Shown: positions 48,716 through 61,342, numbered from the stretch's first letter. The stretch: DNA of 64,000 bases from Irpex lacteus (GCA_001986395.2 MQVO02000002.1:2294001-2358000); one strand, 5' to 3'. A program made the numbers and translations. Notes: generated by a model not told the origin, from the sequence alone.

Positions 48716-51432
48716 CTACAGCGCATCGAAGTTGATATGATGCGACGCCTTTCTCTTCTCCAGTTCGTCCGCTCTCTACAACACAGTCAGCATAAACCAA
48801 CACAACATCACTGCACCAAACCCAATACGCACCTTCTCATTCAAATGCAACACAAACACCGTAACAGCAAGCACGATCGTCGTCGCCACCATCGTCAACG
48901 TCACCCACGGTATCCACTCCCCCGGCCTCAAATATAGCTCCTTCCTCCACATCCCCCCGTCCTCGATCGGCGGGATGATCACCACCTTCGAGTTAGGGAT
49001 GACTCCTTCCATGTTGATGAAGTGTTCTGGTGTGTGCTTGGTAGATCCGACGAAGAGGTTTTCGATGTAGTTGTTTGTACGGCCGAGGCCGAAGTAGGAG
49101 TAGGGCGTGAGGAGGGATTGGTAGCTTGTTTGTGGGAGTTGGCCGACTGGAAGGAGGGAATGTGAGTGTGGATGAGGGCAGAAGGGGGGAGGGAAGACTT
49201 ACCCGCTGCAGCTGAACGTCGACCGCTTGTGTCCAGGACGGTATACTTGTACGTTGCCCCTGAGTAGCTGACGCCAAAAGGCTAATAGAGAACGTTCTGT
49301 CTGAAGTTCAATGGAAGGATGATTTGGTACTTACATGGTATTTCCCACTTCCGTTAGGATATGTGCACAGGCCACTTCCACATGCACCATTTAGCACTTC
49401 GTAGATAGAAGTCAGTCACTTCATTTCAAGTGAAAAGAATGTAAGCGTACCGATTGCTTTCAAGAAGAACGCGTCATAATAGAAGTTGTTTTGTACGAAT
49501 AACATATTTCCTTCTCCTTGACTACCCGTCCTCTGCACCATAACATCCAAACTTCCCTAAAAACCACACAGAACCGTCAGTCAGCCATCATCACAAAGCA
49601 TCTCTCAAATCTGAAACACTCACATCTTCATCCATATCCAAAAACGCAACCCCCACCGCATCCCTCACCTCATTCAACACCTCCGCACCCTTCTGCAACA
49701 CACTCCACCCTCTCCTCCCATTCCCAGCACACCCCGGCACACTCTTCCCATGCTTCCCACCATGACATTCAACCGAATACGCCAATCGAGGCGTACGGTC
49801 ACTTCTGCCTGTCGTCCCCGAGGCGACAATAGCGAGAATGTCGGGGAAACCGTCTTGGTTTACGTCTCCGAGTTTGATAGGGATGGGTACGGAGGGCGAT
49901 TGGGTGGTGTCGAGGACGAGGAGGAAGGACGCGGAGTTGGAGTTGCTTGATGAAGAGGGGAAGAGTGTGGTCACGGGGATCCGGACGAAGTCCTATTGGT
50001 GAGGGACGTAAGATGAGATTGGGACCGTCAACGTCAACATAAGTGCGGCAGTTACAGTGGTGATGACGTACCGGGTTATCGTCTCTCACAGAGAGGTCAA
50101 AGCGGAAGTCTGGATCGCCTGTGCAGAGCCCTTCAGGCGACCTACACACTCGCTTACCATTCTGTAAACTTGAACTCCCGGGCGAGCAGAGAGGAAGTTG
50201 TTTATTGTAGGCGATATTGATCGCGCAGCCCGTACCAATACCTGTCGACTTCGAGACGGAGTCGCAAGTGACAAACAGCATATCGATCGTCCCATCTCGG
50301 TCTGTTCTTATTAGTAGGTATTACAGGTGGGCGAGCTCGAGCACACTCACCAATGTCGGCGAAAGAAACTGACTGGAAGCCGGCTGGGAAGCGGCCGGTC
50401 ATAGCCAGCTCGAAGCCGTCGTCCTTATTGTTGGTCCATATTTGATAGTAGTGGTCCCTGCCGTTGTCTTCGTCACAAACAAGGAACAGGTCTGTGTAAT
50501 GGTGAGCCGAAAGGACGACATTCATAGCCAGAGATGTGATTTACCGGCAAGGCAGTCGCCGTTCAAGTCAACTGCCGCATTACTATGAGGATTCGAAAGC
50601 TTGCACTGTGCACCGTTCAGCTTTGGCTCCGTTCTAGAGGAAAGGAATCCATTCAATTCATCTTCAGGTAGATACAGATATATTCTGACTACGCACATTT
50701 CGAAGATATCTGACTGCTCGGCTGAAGCATTCCAAACATTACTCCAGACCTTGAACGGTCCACTTGATGATGTCGATGGTATTGAGCCGAAGAGGTCTAT
50801 CTTCAAGTCGCCGTTCGTATCCAGTGGTATCGGCTGTGAAAGCGTTGAAGCCGGTGCAGATACAGGGTTAAGGTCTATAGAATATCTCAGAGTGCATTCT
50901 AAGGGAAACACGGAGTGAAACGCACTGAATCCTCCTTCAGGGAGTCCTGCATACATCGACAAAGCCAGCTGACTTGATATACGATCCTGGCTCATGACGA
51001 GAATGTCCAGCTTCCCGTCTTGTGTGAAGTCGCCGGGGACGACATTGTACACCTTCTGTGGATGTCGGAAGGATGTACCCTTGTCAAAGGTATAGCGGTC
51101 TGCCGTTCATGAGAGAGTGCGCTTTCTCCTCTTCGTATTCGGAGTGCGTACCGTGATTCCATAGGTAGATCGTTAACGTCTGCTGGTCCTTGTTCACTGC
51201 AAGGAGGTCCAGACTACATTGTATGAGCATTTGAGGAGTGAATCCACTTGATACATACTCACAATTGGTCTCCATTAAAGTCCCCGTACGCAATTACCCT
51301 GTCATTGCCATCGACACCCATAGAGCCTGCCTTGAGCAGGGAGTTGCCGCTGAACCGCTTCGGAGGAAAGGGCCATATCGCATTCGCTGGAAGCACAAGA
51401 GAACAAGCTAGCAAAAGACCTATTGGCAGCAT
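48716..51432 (-). CDS. TIP/ITFG1-like FG-GAP repeat membrane protein
   Basis: The start at 51432 gives a signal peptide (MLPIGLLLACSLVLPANA). FG-GAP/integrin-alpha-like repeats follow, with calcium-loop motifs such as YGDFNGDQFLDLLAV, PGDFTQDGKLDILVM, ADIDRDGTIDMLFV, GDVNQDGFPDILAI and FLDMDEDGSLDVMV. Near the C-terminus ENLFVGSTKHTPEHF and a transmembrane helix (WVTLTMVATTIVLAVTVFVL) are followed by a short basic tail ending at 48716. The architecture matches the T-cell immunomodulatory protein (ITFG1) family, present in fungi as a secretory-pathway or plasma-membrane protein of unclear role. About ten short introns interrupt the gene. Its 5' end was copied to 54290-54545. Confidence 0.85.
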
Positions 51433-52001
51433 AGAGTCATGCGTACGCCCGCGTTAAGAGCTGCAATCGAGCGACGTTGGGGTGCAGAGTCAAAGTAACG
51501 ACCCTGCGCAGTGGTGGCGCAGACACCGATTATGGGCGCTATTTTCTATCCTCCCTTGGCTCACGACCTCCACCACCGAAATCAATGTATTCTTCCATGT
51601 AACACTTGCTATATGTTTGGCTTGCGACGATCGTATAGAATGGTGAACCTGGCTTGTGTGGCGACGACTGACTTGGACAATATTCACTATTCAAGTACCA
51701 GCTGATATCCATGCACGCTGCATTGCCAATCCTCTCCGCCGTGAAGTCACAGGTAGACTTGACGGACTGTCGACATTCTAGGTGGGTGAAATGGAAAGCG
51801 TTTCACTCGGCAAACATTCTAACGCTCTCTTATCAGTTTATGGCTTCGAATAAGCTCCATGACGCACTATGAAGTGGGGGGTGGAGCATATACCTGAGCC
51901 CGTAGAACGCGCTGCTATAAGAAGACTGAGGCTTACTGTCAGTCGCTATATCCTTCCCTCTGTTCTCCTCACACAACTTTGATCCATCACAGGGCTAAAC
52001 A
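51433..52001. promoter_or_regulatory. divergent promoter region between the TIP-like gene and transporter copy 1
   Basis: These 569 bp separate the two start codons. The homologous spacer in the duplicated copy (about 54546-57080) is enlarged by two insertions. The stretch CAAAGTAACGACCCTGCGC near 51492-51510 is the uninterrupted equivalent of the insertion site at 54593. Confidence 0.6.
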
Positions 52002-53992
52002 ATGTCAGCCGCTGGCGAACATCCATCTCGAGTGGCCACACAAGTGTCGTCGAAGACACATCAAGGAGCGCGTACGATGACGCCCACCACATATCGCAAT
52101 AGCTCTGAGACAGGCTTGTCAAGGCTTGAGGATGACCGTAGAGGGCTCAATGAGAAGGGTGAGAAGAAGGGGGATAACGCTTACACCAAAGTGTATCCCG
52201 AGAATAGCTTCGACGTCTATGGCGACGAAGACAACGCGGACAGTGCGTACACACATGAATTTCGAGGATATATTTTGCATTAACCATGTCTATAACCAGT
52301 CAAATACAGAACGATGGAATGGTGGAAAGCTGCAGCTCTCATGCTTGCAGAGACAGTCTCGCTGGGGGTGCGTACTTAGCTCTCCTACCGTTGTTACCAT
52401 TCTAATCCACTTCCGACAGGTCCTCTCCCTCCCATCTGCCTTCGCAAGCCTAGGTATGGTCGCAGGAATAACCTTGGTAATTGGGTTGGGTACCATAGCC
52501 ACGATAACTGGCTACGCCATCGGCTCTTTCAAGCTACGTTATCCACACGTGCACAATATGGCCGATGCAGGCGAAATCCTCGCGGGCCCCGTCGGGAGGG
52601 AGGTGCTTGGTTCGGCGCAAGTTATATTCATGGTGTTCCTATGCGCCAGCCATGTGTTGACCGGCACTATTGCGTTCGATACAAGTGAGTTGCTATTTGT
52701 ACGCCGGAACCTGGGCATTAAGTACTAATAATTTATTAGTCACGGATGGTGCTTCGTGTTCAGTGGTTTGGGCAATTGTCTCTGCCCTTATTTGCTTCGT
52801 CATGACTCTACCTCGCACACTGAATGGCATAGCATATCTCAGTGTTGCTTCATTTATTTCCATCCTCGGGGCTATCATGATCACTATGATCGGCGTCGGT
52901 ATCATTGGCCACCAAGGGACCGTTTCGGTCACGTCCAACCTCACTTTCGCAAAGGGATTTTTGGCTGTGACGGACATAGTCAGTATACTTACCACCTCTC
53001 TCATCGTTCTGAAGGTAACCATTGAGATGACTTTACAGATATTCGCGTACGCAGGTCATGTCGCCTTCTTCACGTTCATCTCGGAGATGAAAAAGCCTCG
53101 CGTGCGTCTCTTCTCTCTCCCTCCCTCACTCACCTACTAACCTACCTGTTATCATATGAAGGACTTTCCCAAGACCCTTTATGCCCTTCAAATTTGCGAC
53201 ACCACAATCTACCTCATCGTAGGTATCGTAGTCTACGCATATACAGGTGACAATGCGACTTCCCCCGCACTGGGCAACACAGGTATCACCCTGCGAAAGG
53301 TCGCCTACGGTATCGCGTTACCGACGATTATGATCGCTGGGGTGATCAACGGGCACGTATGTGCAAAGTTGATCTATATTCGCGTGTGCGCACATTTTCT
53401 CCAGCGGTCACAACTATATCATTATGTCTGTAGCTAACGGCGTCTCCCTCATGTAGATTCCGCCGTGAAGGCCAAACCTCCCGCCACATGACCTCCCACA
53501 CTCTCCTCGGCTGGGGCGTCTGGATCGGTTCCTGCGTCGCCATCTGGCTCCTCGCCTTCCTCATCGCAGAAGTCATCCCATTTTTCAACGACCTCCTCGG
53601 TGTGATCTCGTCCTTGTTCGCCGCGTGGTTCACATACGGGATCTCCGGTGTGTTTTGGCTGCATTTGAATCCGAGGAAGGAGAGGTGGACGACGGGGTGG
53701 ATGAAGGTGAAGACGGTGTTTTGGTGGGGTGTTGTTATGGTACGTTTCTGATCTTGGGAAGGAAATCCATGCGAGGTTCTCACGTGTTGTTCGTGTCTGT
53801 TCACAGATGGGCGCGTTTATCATGGTCGCAGGGTTGTATGCAAGCATCGTCAGCATCATCGACGGTACGTTGGTCATCCAGATTTGACACTCGTAAGTGA
53901 AGATCGTCACTGACGGTCGCGAACATTTCACAGGCTACAAAGACGGCAGCTTCCCCGCGCCATTCAGTTGTGTCAATCGCGCCATGACATGA
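52002..53992 (+). CDS. AAAP-family amino acid transporter, copy 1
   Basis: The start at 52002 gives MSAAGEHPSRVATQ and a hydrophilic cytosolic N-terminus (ENSFDVYGDEDNAD). A first short exon boundary joins to IKYRTMEWWKAAALMLAETV. The transmembrane region shows the Aa_trans pattern: VSLGVLSLPSAFASLGMVAG, VIGLGTIATITGYAIGSF, RYPHVHNMADAGEIL, a central ISILGAIMITMIGVGIIG, and IFAYAGHVAFFTFISEMKKP. About eleven membrane segments are expected. The protein ends GYKDGSFPAPFSCVNRAMT at 53992. Fungal relatives are neutral and aromatic amino-acid permeases of the N. crassa mtr type. The gene is one of a tandem pair with 57081-59026. Confidence 0.88.
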
Positions 53993-54289
53993 GTGGATTA
54001 CATGAATCCACTATCTCTTTCTCGGGTTGTTCGCCGGAGTATGTACCACGAGTTATGTTATAACTAACCTAATCAGCGGGAGGAAGTGTACTCCCGATTG
54101 TATCATAGCTATCTTAGGGCACCATCACGAATAATGAAGTTGTCGTGAAACATTCAGATTCCGTCGGCGTTGTGTTTATACTGCAACGAGAAAACGTAGA
54201 CAAAGCCCATGCCCAGCAAACGAGATAGCATCTGTGAGTACTGAGTATTGAATTGCAAGATGTCATACTGAGGAAGACGAGGTGTTATT

Positions 54290-54545
54290 ATTAGATCGTT
54301 AACGTCTGCTGGTCCTTGTTCATGGCTCGCAGGTCCAGACTGCGATGTCGTAAGCCCATAGACACAGTACTCACAATTGGTCTTCATCGAAGTTCCCATA
54401 CGCGATCACCCTGTCATTGTCATTGACACCCATGGATCGTGCCTTGAGCAGGAAGTTGCCGCTGAACCGCCTCGGAGGAAAGGGCCATATCGCCTTCGCT
54501 GGAAGCACAAGAGAACAAGCTAACAAAATACCTATTGGCAGCTCA
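54290..54545 (-). pseudogene. truncated copy of the TIP-like gene 5' end
   Basis: This sequence aligns with 51168-51435, covering the signal-peptide exon and the start of the second exon of the TIP-like gene. The retained blocks include GTTAACGTCTGCTGGTCCTT and GCTGGAAGCACAAGAGAACA. The start codon context is altered (GCAGCTCATG instead of GCAGCATAG), which shifts the frame and brings an early stop. Nothing of the remaining gene follows. It marks one end of the segmental duplication that produced the second transporter. Confidence 0.8.
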
Positions 54546-54592
54546 TGTTGAGAGTTGCAATCGAGCGACGTTGTTGTGCAGAGTCAAAGTAA

Positions 54593-56360
54593 TATTGCAA
54601 CAGGGAGTGACCTGCTCTGAAGCGCGCGTTCGCGAGCAATTGTGTTACTATAGATGGTAGGCTCATCAATCAGGACCTTGGACACCTGTACCGGCGGCTT
54701 TCTCGCCTTCAATTTCGTACGACTGCTAGTTCACTGGTCACTTTGACGTTGAAGCTCGAGGGATCAATATCGATCAATGTTCATTGATGTTCATTGGTAT
54801 CGTCATTCATAGGCAAGTGTATCTGATAAACTGAAGTAGCAGCCAAGTACTTCCGTTCATTCCCTACAGTGTAAGTAATAATGTACCTCTTTTACGCCGT
54901 CCGGTATACATTCCTCATAATCTGACAGCCCACTCGCAGCAGAGTCTTCTGAGCTTAATTCTCAGTTATCGCTTCCATATGGTCGAATCATTTAGATATG
55001 GGAAAGGGGAATTAGTCATAACGAGGGCATAGCTCTACTTACCGCCCTCTAAGTCGACGTGTCCGTTGACAGAGTCGGAAGACGGGTAATACGAGCTTAA
55101 CAAAGGTACGTACCATTACCGTGCTATGCAAATTTTACGCTATACAAACATATAATTGCTGAAAGTACTCTCCATACAGGTATCATTGTGCACCACCCGG
55201 CTCGTAATGGACTAATAACTACCGCAATACCCTATCACCTTCCTCGCGGTCATCATGATCGCCTATCGTCTCCTGCTCGCATCACCTCAAGCTGACAAGG
55301 TGTGCTAAGTATTCCAACCTCTCCGTCTCTGTAGTCATATCGTTTCTCCGGCCATCAGTAATGCTCCTTATTCTTCCAATCGCTCACTACGACGAACCCT
55401 CTTCTGTATATAGATAGGTTCAACAGCTGCAAGTGCATGCTCATATCTGTATCTCAGAAGCTATCTTCCCACTCACCATAGCTCAGTGCCCACCAAGCTC
55501 TTAGCCCAAGACCGAACCGGCCTGCGTGGATAAACGGGGCTCGCTTGAGCTTATGATCGCCCTCAAATCGATGTACCTCTTCCGCGCCAAACAGGTTCTT
55601 CGCTACGAGGCGAACTCATGATGGTTATTAAATATTAAATACTTACTTTCACTGCATTACTGCTATCGACAGCGTGGTCCTTCGAGTCCTTCAATTCGAC
55701 CTTTGTTCTACCTTCAGGGGGCACTGGCACGGGCATAACAGCGTCCTCAAGCATGATACAGCACATATCGGCGGTGCAAGCTAAGGGGAAGTCGCTCGCT
55801 GCTCTCAGCAGTGTCAGCTCAATCTCATTTATTTATTTATTGTGGAACATCTTTTTGGCTGCTCCCCACTCGTTGTCATCTCAAGTTACTGTGTACGTTC
55901 CATGAATTGGGATCATTGGCCTGGCCGAAATCGAGGCACGCCGTGCTTTGAAGGAGTACTTCCTGCCCCTTAGCTCAAGCTGCAGATCATACTCAGTATT
56001 GGAACGGAACTGCGGCTGTAGCGCCACTTCGAGCGCACCGTGCCATGTTGAAGTGGCAGAGTAAAATATACTACCTCTCTAGGGTCTCACAGTCTATTAC
56101 GTAGATGCCACCAGTAAGACACATAAGTACACGGTGTACACCATAAGAACAAAATAGTTACGACCGAGGATGGATGTAAGAAACTACGACAAGAGGAATT
56201 GTACGACCGTGGAGTACCAGCAAGTAATTAGTACGTGCGAGGGCACTGTACTGTAGCTGGTATAGGGATGTCCGAGGTCCTGATTGATGAGCCTACCATC
56301 TATAGTAACACAATTGCTCGCGAACGCGCGCTTCAGAGCAGGTCACTCCCTGTTGCAATA
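54593..56360. mobile_element. 1768-bp non-autonomous element with ~85-bp terminal inverted repeats
   Basis: The left end reads TATTGCAACAGGGAGTGACC and the right end is its exact inverse (...GGTCACTCCCTGTTGCAATA). Identity is perfect for about 85 bp, as far as CATCAATCAGGACC. The flanks are CAAAGTAA on the left and AAGTAACG on the right, so at least AAGTAA is duplicated. The paralogous spacer near 51495 holds the uninterrupted CAAAGTAACGACCCTGCGC. If the ends are ATTGCAAC, the duplication would be 8 bp with one difference, as in hAT elements. The interior has no long reading frame, so it needs a transposase from elsewhere. Confidence 0.85.
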
Positions 56361-56680
56361 AAGTAACGACCCTGCGCACAGTAATTAATGGGCGCTATTT
56401 TCTATACTCCCTTTGGCTCACGACCTCCACCACCGAAATCAGTATATTCTTTCGTGTAGCACCTGCTACCTTTGGCTTGCGATTACCGTACATAACGGTG
56501 ATTTTGGCACGTGTGGCGACGACTAATTTGATCGATATTCACTATTCAAGCTTCAAGCATCGGCTGACACCTAAGCACGCACCAGTCCTCTCCGCCTCGA
56601 AGTCATAGCTATAGGTAAACTTGACGGACTGTTCTAGGTGGGTGAAATGTAAAGTAACTCACTGCGCAAACAATCTGACG

Positions 56681-56925
56681 CTCTGTGATAGTCTCGTTAC
56701 TGTCGTACCCGAGATTTCAGGCAGCGGCCCAGCGCGGTGGTCTCTTACAGTATCGTTTTGGGACAAGTCCGTGGCAAAAGAGAAACAGTTTTCTCCATCA
56801 GCTGTCCCTAATCCGTAAACGTTAGTCTCGGACCCAGCCTTTTGGACATGACCGAATAGGTAGGAGCCAGCCGCGACCTCTCGCAGAGCTGGCTTGCGAG
56901 ACTGGTTCGAGACCAGCTCTGTTAT
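56681..56925. other. copy-specific ~245-bp insertion upstream of transporter copy 2
   Basis: The paralogous spacer reads ACGCTCTCTTATCAGTTTATGG without interruption. Here the same flanks (ACGCTCT and GTTATCAGTTTACGG) are separated by about 245 bp. GCTCT borders both sides and could be a target duplication. The inner ends TAGTCTCG and CGAGACCA are short imperfect inverted repeats. It contains GGTTCGAGACC, which resembles a tRNA-type B box within a GAGCTGG/CCAGCTC hairpin, so a SINE-like origin is possible but unproven. Confidence 0.5.
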
Positions 56926-57080
56926 CAGTTTACGGCTTCGGACAGGCTTCGTGAAGCACCGCGAACAATGGAAGTGGAGGGTAAAACTGCTATAAGACAC
57001 AGCTCTCGGGGCCAACGTCAGTTGCTAGCGGACGTGTACCTCAAGCGGACACATATCTCGCCGAACAAGGAGCGCGAACG

Positions 57081-59026
57081 ATGACGAGCACCACGTACCG
57101 CATCAGCTCTGAGACAGGCTTGCCAAGGCCCGACAACGACCGCAAAGAGCTCAACGAAAAGGGTGAGAACGAGGATAACAATGCTTACACTAAAGCGTAC
57201 CCCGAGAATAGCTTTGATGTCTATGGTGACGAGAACGACGCGGACAGTATGTGCATACACACATTGGAGTATATATTTGACACTAAAATCATATACCCAG
57301 TCAAATACAGAACGATGGGATGGTGGAAGGCCGTGGTTCTCATGATTGCACATACGGTCTCCCTTGGGGTGCGTGCTCAGCCCTTTCGGTGGTTATTATC
57401 CTTCTAATCTACTTGATATAGGTCTTCTCCCTTCCATCGGCGTTCGCAAGTCTAGGTATGGTTGCGGGAATCTTCTTGATCATTGGTCTGGGTACTGTAG
57501 CCACAATAACTGGCTACGCCATCGGCTCTTTCAAGCTTCGCTACCCACACGTGCATAACATGGCCGATGCAGGCGAAATCCTCGCAGGCGCCGTCGGAAG
57601 GGAGGTGCTCGGTTCGGCGCAAGTTATATTCATGGTGTTCCTATGCGCCAGCCATGTCCTGACTGGGACTATTGCATTTGATACGAGTACGTTGCTATTT
57701 GTACCCGAAGTTGAGCAGTATACTGAAAGGTATACCAGTAACGGATGGTGCCTCTTGTTCAGTGGTCTGGGCAGTCGTCTCTGTCGTTATCTGCTTCGTC
57801 ATGACGCTACCTCGCACACTAAACGGCATTGCAAATTTCAGTGTTGCTTCATTCATTTCCATCCTCGGGGCCATCATGATCACCATGATCGGCGTGGGTA
57901 TCATTGGACACCAAGGGACTGTTTCGGTGACGTCAAATCTCACTTTCGCAAAGGGATTCTTGGCCGTGACGGACATAGTCAGTATACTTATCACCTATCT
58001 CATTGTTCTGAAGGTAACATTGAGACTGCTTACAGATCTTCCCGTTTGCAGGCCACATCGGTTTCTTCACATTCATCTCCGAGATGAAACAGCCTCGCGT
58101 GCGTTCCTTCCCTTCTCTCTCTCAATTACCCCCTCTCCTCCATCCACTCACTCACTTATCTATTTTTTTCTGCACATAGGACTTTCCCAAAGCCCTCTAC
58201 GCTCTCCAAATATGCGACATCACCATCTACCTCATCGTAGCCATCGTAGTCTACGCATATACAGGCGACAATGCTATTTCCCCCGCACTAGGCAACACAG
58301 GTGTCACTCTGCGAAAGGTAGCCTATGGCATCGCGTTACCGACGATTATGATCGCAGGAGTGATCAATGGGCACGTATGTGCAAAGTTGATCTATATTCG
58401 CGTGTACGCACCCTCTCTGTCTCTTACCAACCATAATCATACACCTTGTCACGCCAATTGACAACGTACGAACGTTCCTTCACAGATTCCGCCGTCAAGG
58501 CCAAACCTCCCGCCACATGACCTCCCACACTCTCCTCGGCTGGGGCGTCTGGATCGGTTCCTGCGTCGCCATCTGGCTCCTCGCCTTCCTCATCGCAGAA
58601 GTCATCCCATTCTTCAACGACCTCCTCGGTGTCATCTCGTCCTTGTTCGCCGCGTGGTTCACGTATGGGATCTCCGGTGTGTTTTGGCTGCATTTGAATC
58701 CGAGGAAGGAGAGGTGGACGACGGGGTGGATGAAGGTGAAGACGGTGTTTTGGTGGAGTGTCGTTATGGTACGTATTTTCGTCGTTCGAGGAAGGAAATC
58801 CGTATGAGATTCTGACGGGGTGTGCGTGTGCTTGCAGATGGGCGGGTTCATCATGGTCGCAGGTTTGTATGCAAGCATTGTCAGTATCATCGATGGTACG
58901 TTGGTCATCCAGACTTACCACTCATAAATAAAAAACCGACATTCATGTCTCGCGGACATTCTAACAGGATACAAACACGGCAGTTTCCCTGCGCCATTCA
59001 GTTGTGTCAACCGTGCCATGACATGA
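57081..59026 (+). CDS. AAAP-family amino acid transporter, copy 2
   Basis: This is a tandem paralogue of the gene at 52002. The equivalent of the copy-1 start codon has changed from ATG to ACG (near 57015), so translation is expected from the next Met, MTSTTYRISSETG, and the N-terminus is about 26 residues shorter. All exons are open and follow the same intron positions: IKYRTMGWWKAVVLMIAHTV, VFSLPSAFASLGMVAGIFLI, IFPFAGHIGFFTFISEMKQP and LLGWGVWIGSCVAIWLLAFL. The product ends GYKHGSFPAPFSCVNRAMT at 59026. Differences from copy 1 are concentrated in the N-terminal half and middle, while the large C-terminal exon is nearly identical. Confidence 0.86.
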
Positions 59027-59210
59027 TGGGATTCCATGGATCCACTATGTCTTTCTCTTGGGTCGTCCGCTGGAATACATACCACTTATGCGAGACCCGA
59101 TTCAGTTAATCAAAGAGACTGCAATCATTGTTGTATCATAGCCAGCTGTATGTATCATAGTACGCTTCAACAATCAAAACACCATGAAATAGTGTAGAGT
59201 TCCTGGGAAT

Positions 59211-61342
59211 TTATCGCCCACCCATGTCCAAGAGAAGCAGGACACCCAGAGAGAACATAATAATGTACGTCCGATCGGATGGGGCTGAGGCGGCAGCAGA
59301 GAACTGTGGATCAGGCTGGGGGTTAAAGACGCCAGGGTCTGCTTGTACTCGCTGGGCGTTCAGGTTATCATACTCGGCCCACGCATCGCCCTCATTCGTC
59401 GTCTGTAAAGAGAGGTCAATTGGAGTTTAGATATCCAGTTCCGATGAGATTTGTAACGCGAGAACATGATCTTACATTCAAAAGCCTGACGAACGGTGTG
59501 CCTGTGCCGTTCCTCGACCAATTGCCGTAGTTGAACTGCGTGTAAACATTCCTAAGGAAGGTATCGCCTAGAATACCATCTACAGGTGGTTCGCACAGGA
59601 TCGTCAGGTTGGCTCTAGGATATAGGGACTCGGGCACTCACCAACCCCAGCGAACGCTACAAGGCCAGCGTCCGCACAGTTAAAGGCAGCCAGACAAATG
59701 GGTACACTCCTGTTTGGACCAGTAGTATTGGAGCCAGCTTGCCGTTTGGGCGGGGCAATGGAGCACTGAGTTACGGTAGGGTTTGTAATCTGAGCTTGAC
59801 CGGGGTAGAAGTCATCAGGGTAGGGAGGGACGACGACGTCGAGTGGGTGGACGGGGAAGGTTTGGTTGCCGATGACGAAGCTGACATTGACCTTTCCGGT
59901 GTCACAGGGAACTGTCCACACTTGATTGTCTACGTCGAAGACTGCTCCGGGTAAGTCTTGGTATATAGCGTGTACCAGGGATGCGGGAAGTAGTGCTAGA
60001 GAGGGCGAAGTGCACCGTTTGTTCGAATAGATTTCGACGACTAACAAGCGATATATAATAAACCACTCACCTTCCGAAGTACCCGAATCCAAAAGCATCA
60101 AAAGTTGTCCGGGTTGGAGTCCATCGATACCACTAACAAAGTAGTACGCAGTCAGATCCATAGGCTGATCAATACTCTGAAGATACTAACGTACGTTGCA
60201 CTAGACGTATTATTCACGGCTTCTCCGTTGATGAGAAGACTATCAACTGGAATAGCCCAGTTCCAGTCGGAAAGCACATACACCATAGGACGGTGAAGGA
60301 TGTCCTCATACCCAGTAGCAACTTCTCCTAGATAAAACCGGGTCGTTAGCGTGCCGAATGTTCACGTCGTGCAGATATATGCTTCTCACCGATGGTAAGA
60401 GTTCCTCCATCCGCTTCTTCGTAGGGGGTACGAGACAGTAGAGTGGTGATATATTGCTGTTCTGTAGGGTACGCAGTAAAGATCTAGACTATAGTGATTA
60501 GTTATGTGATCAAATACAGCGAGCAAGAATGCACTTGCATGGTCAAGTAGCGTGTTACCAGTGCTGTCATCCTTCGGTAGCGCATCCTGTATCCGGCTTC
60601 CGTTCAACGTGGAGCTATGCGAAGACAATGTGAGATGCAAAGCACATGGTAGATACCAGACAGCACAGATGTGATCTGAACGACCTCGTACCTGCCAAAC
60701 CCAATTAACCCAGTCATGTTGATTATCAACGCTGATGAATTGCACGTCTGAACTGCGAATGAGCAGTATGGATATATGAGGTACTTTCTCTGAGAGAGGT
60801 AAGAGACCACATACTGAACGCCTGTTGGGGAACTGCGAAGTCGCCAAACACCACTTCAGACACAATTATGGGGCCTTCGGCGTCCGAATGATCGCTAGAT
60901 ACACAAAACAAGATATGGCTGAGAAAATACTCGCATACGATCCTACGTACCCATAATCCACTGTAACTGTCCCGTCGTATGCAGATGGTGAAGTATTATA
61001 CAGTGTGACATTCGCAGCACAAGTGTCCACCCAAAGATCCGAACTGCCTGTGTCAATTTGGACCTAGTGCGGTGATCAACTGTGAACAACAATGAACAGA
61101 CCGCGGGCACTTACTGAAAACACTTGCCCACCTACAGTTATATTGGCGTTGTAGACACCGTTATATCCATTATGGAACCCATAACTCTGATCGTCCGTAT
61201 TATTTGCCAGTAACTTCCTTGCCTTCCAGGAGTGGGCTCCAGGGGAGCCGGGGACCTTGCGAATCGGAATCTGCACGGCTTGGGTGGCGTGAATGAAAAC
61301 TAGAATTATGGTGATAGTTATAGTCAGTTGGAATAATAGCAT
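59211..61342 (-). CDS. secreted pepsin-like aspartic peptidase (family A1) with C-terminal hydrophobic tail
   Basis: The start at 61342 gives a strong signal peptide (MLLFQLTITITIILVFIHAT). Translation could also begin at 61369, 9 codons upstream. The first catalytic motif is QIDTGSSDLWV and the second is LLDSGTSEG, separated by the expected distance with family-typical ISEVVFGDF-like and YVLSDWNW strands. Several N-x-S/T sites suggest secretion. A disulfide-type CLAAFNC and GDTFLRNVYTQFNYGNW follow, and the C-terminus ends in a hydrophobic IIMFSLGVLLLLL segment, suggesting a membrane or GPI anchor as in yapsins. About ten introns are present. The gene lies head-to-tail behind TYR1 on the minus strand. 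Confidence 0.85.

Noticed and set aside
53346..53931. Minus-strand frames opposite both transporters.
   Set aside because: They are antisense shadows of conserved transmembrane exons and duplicate only because the genes are duplicated.
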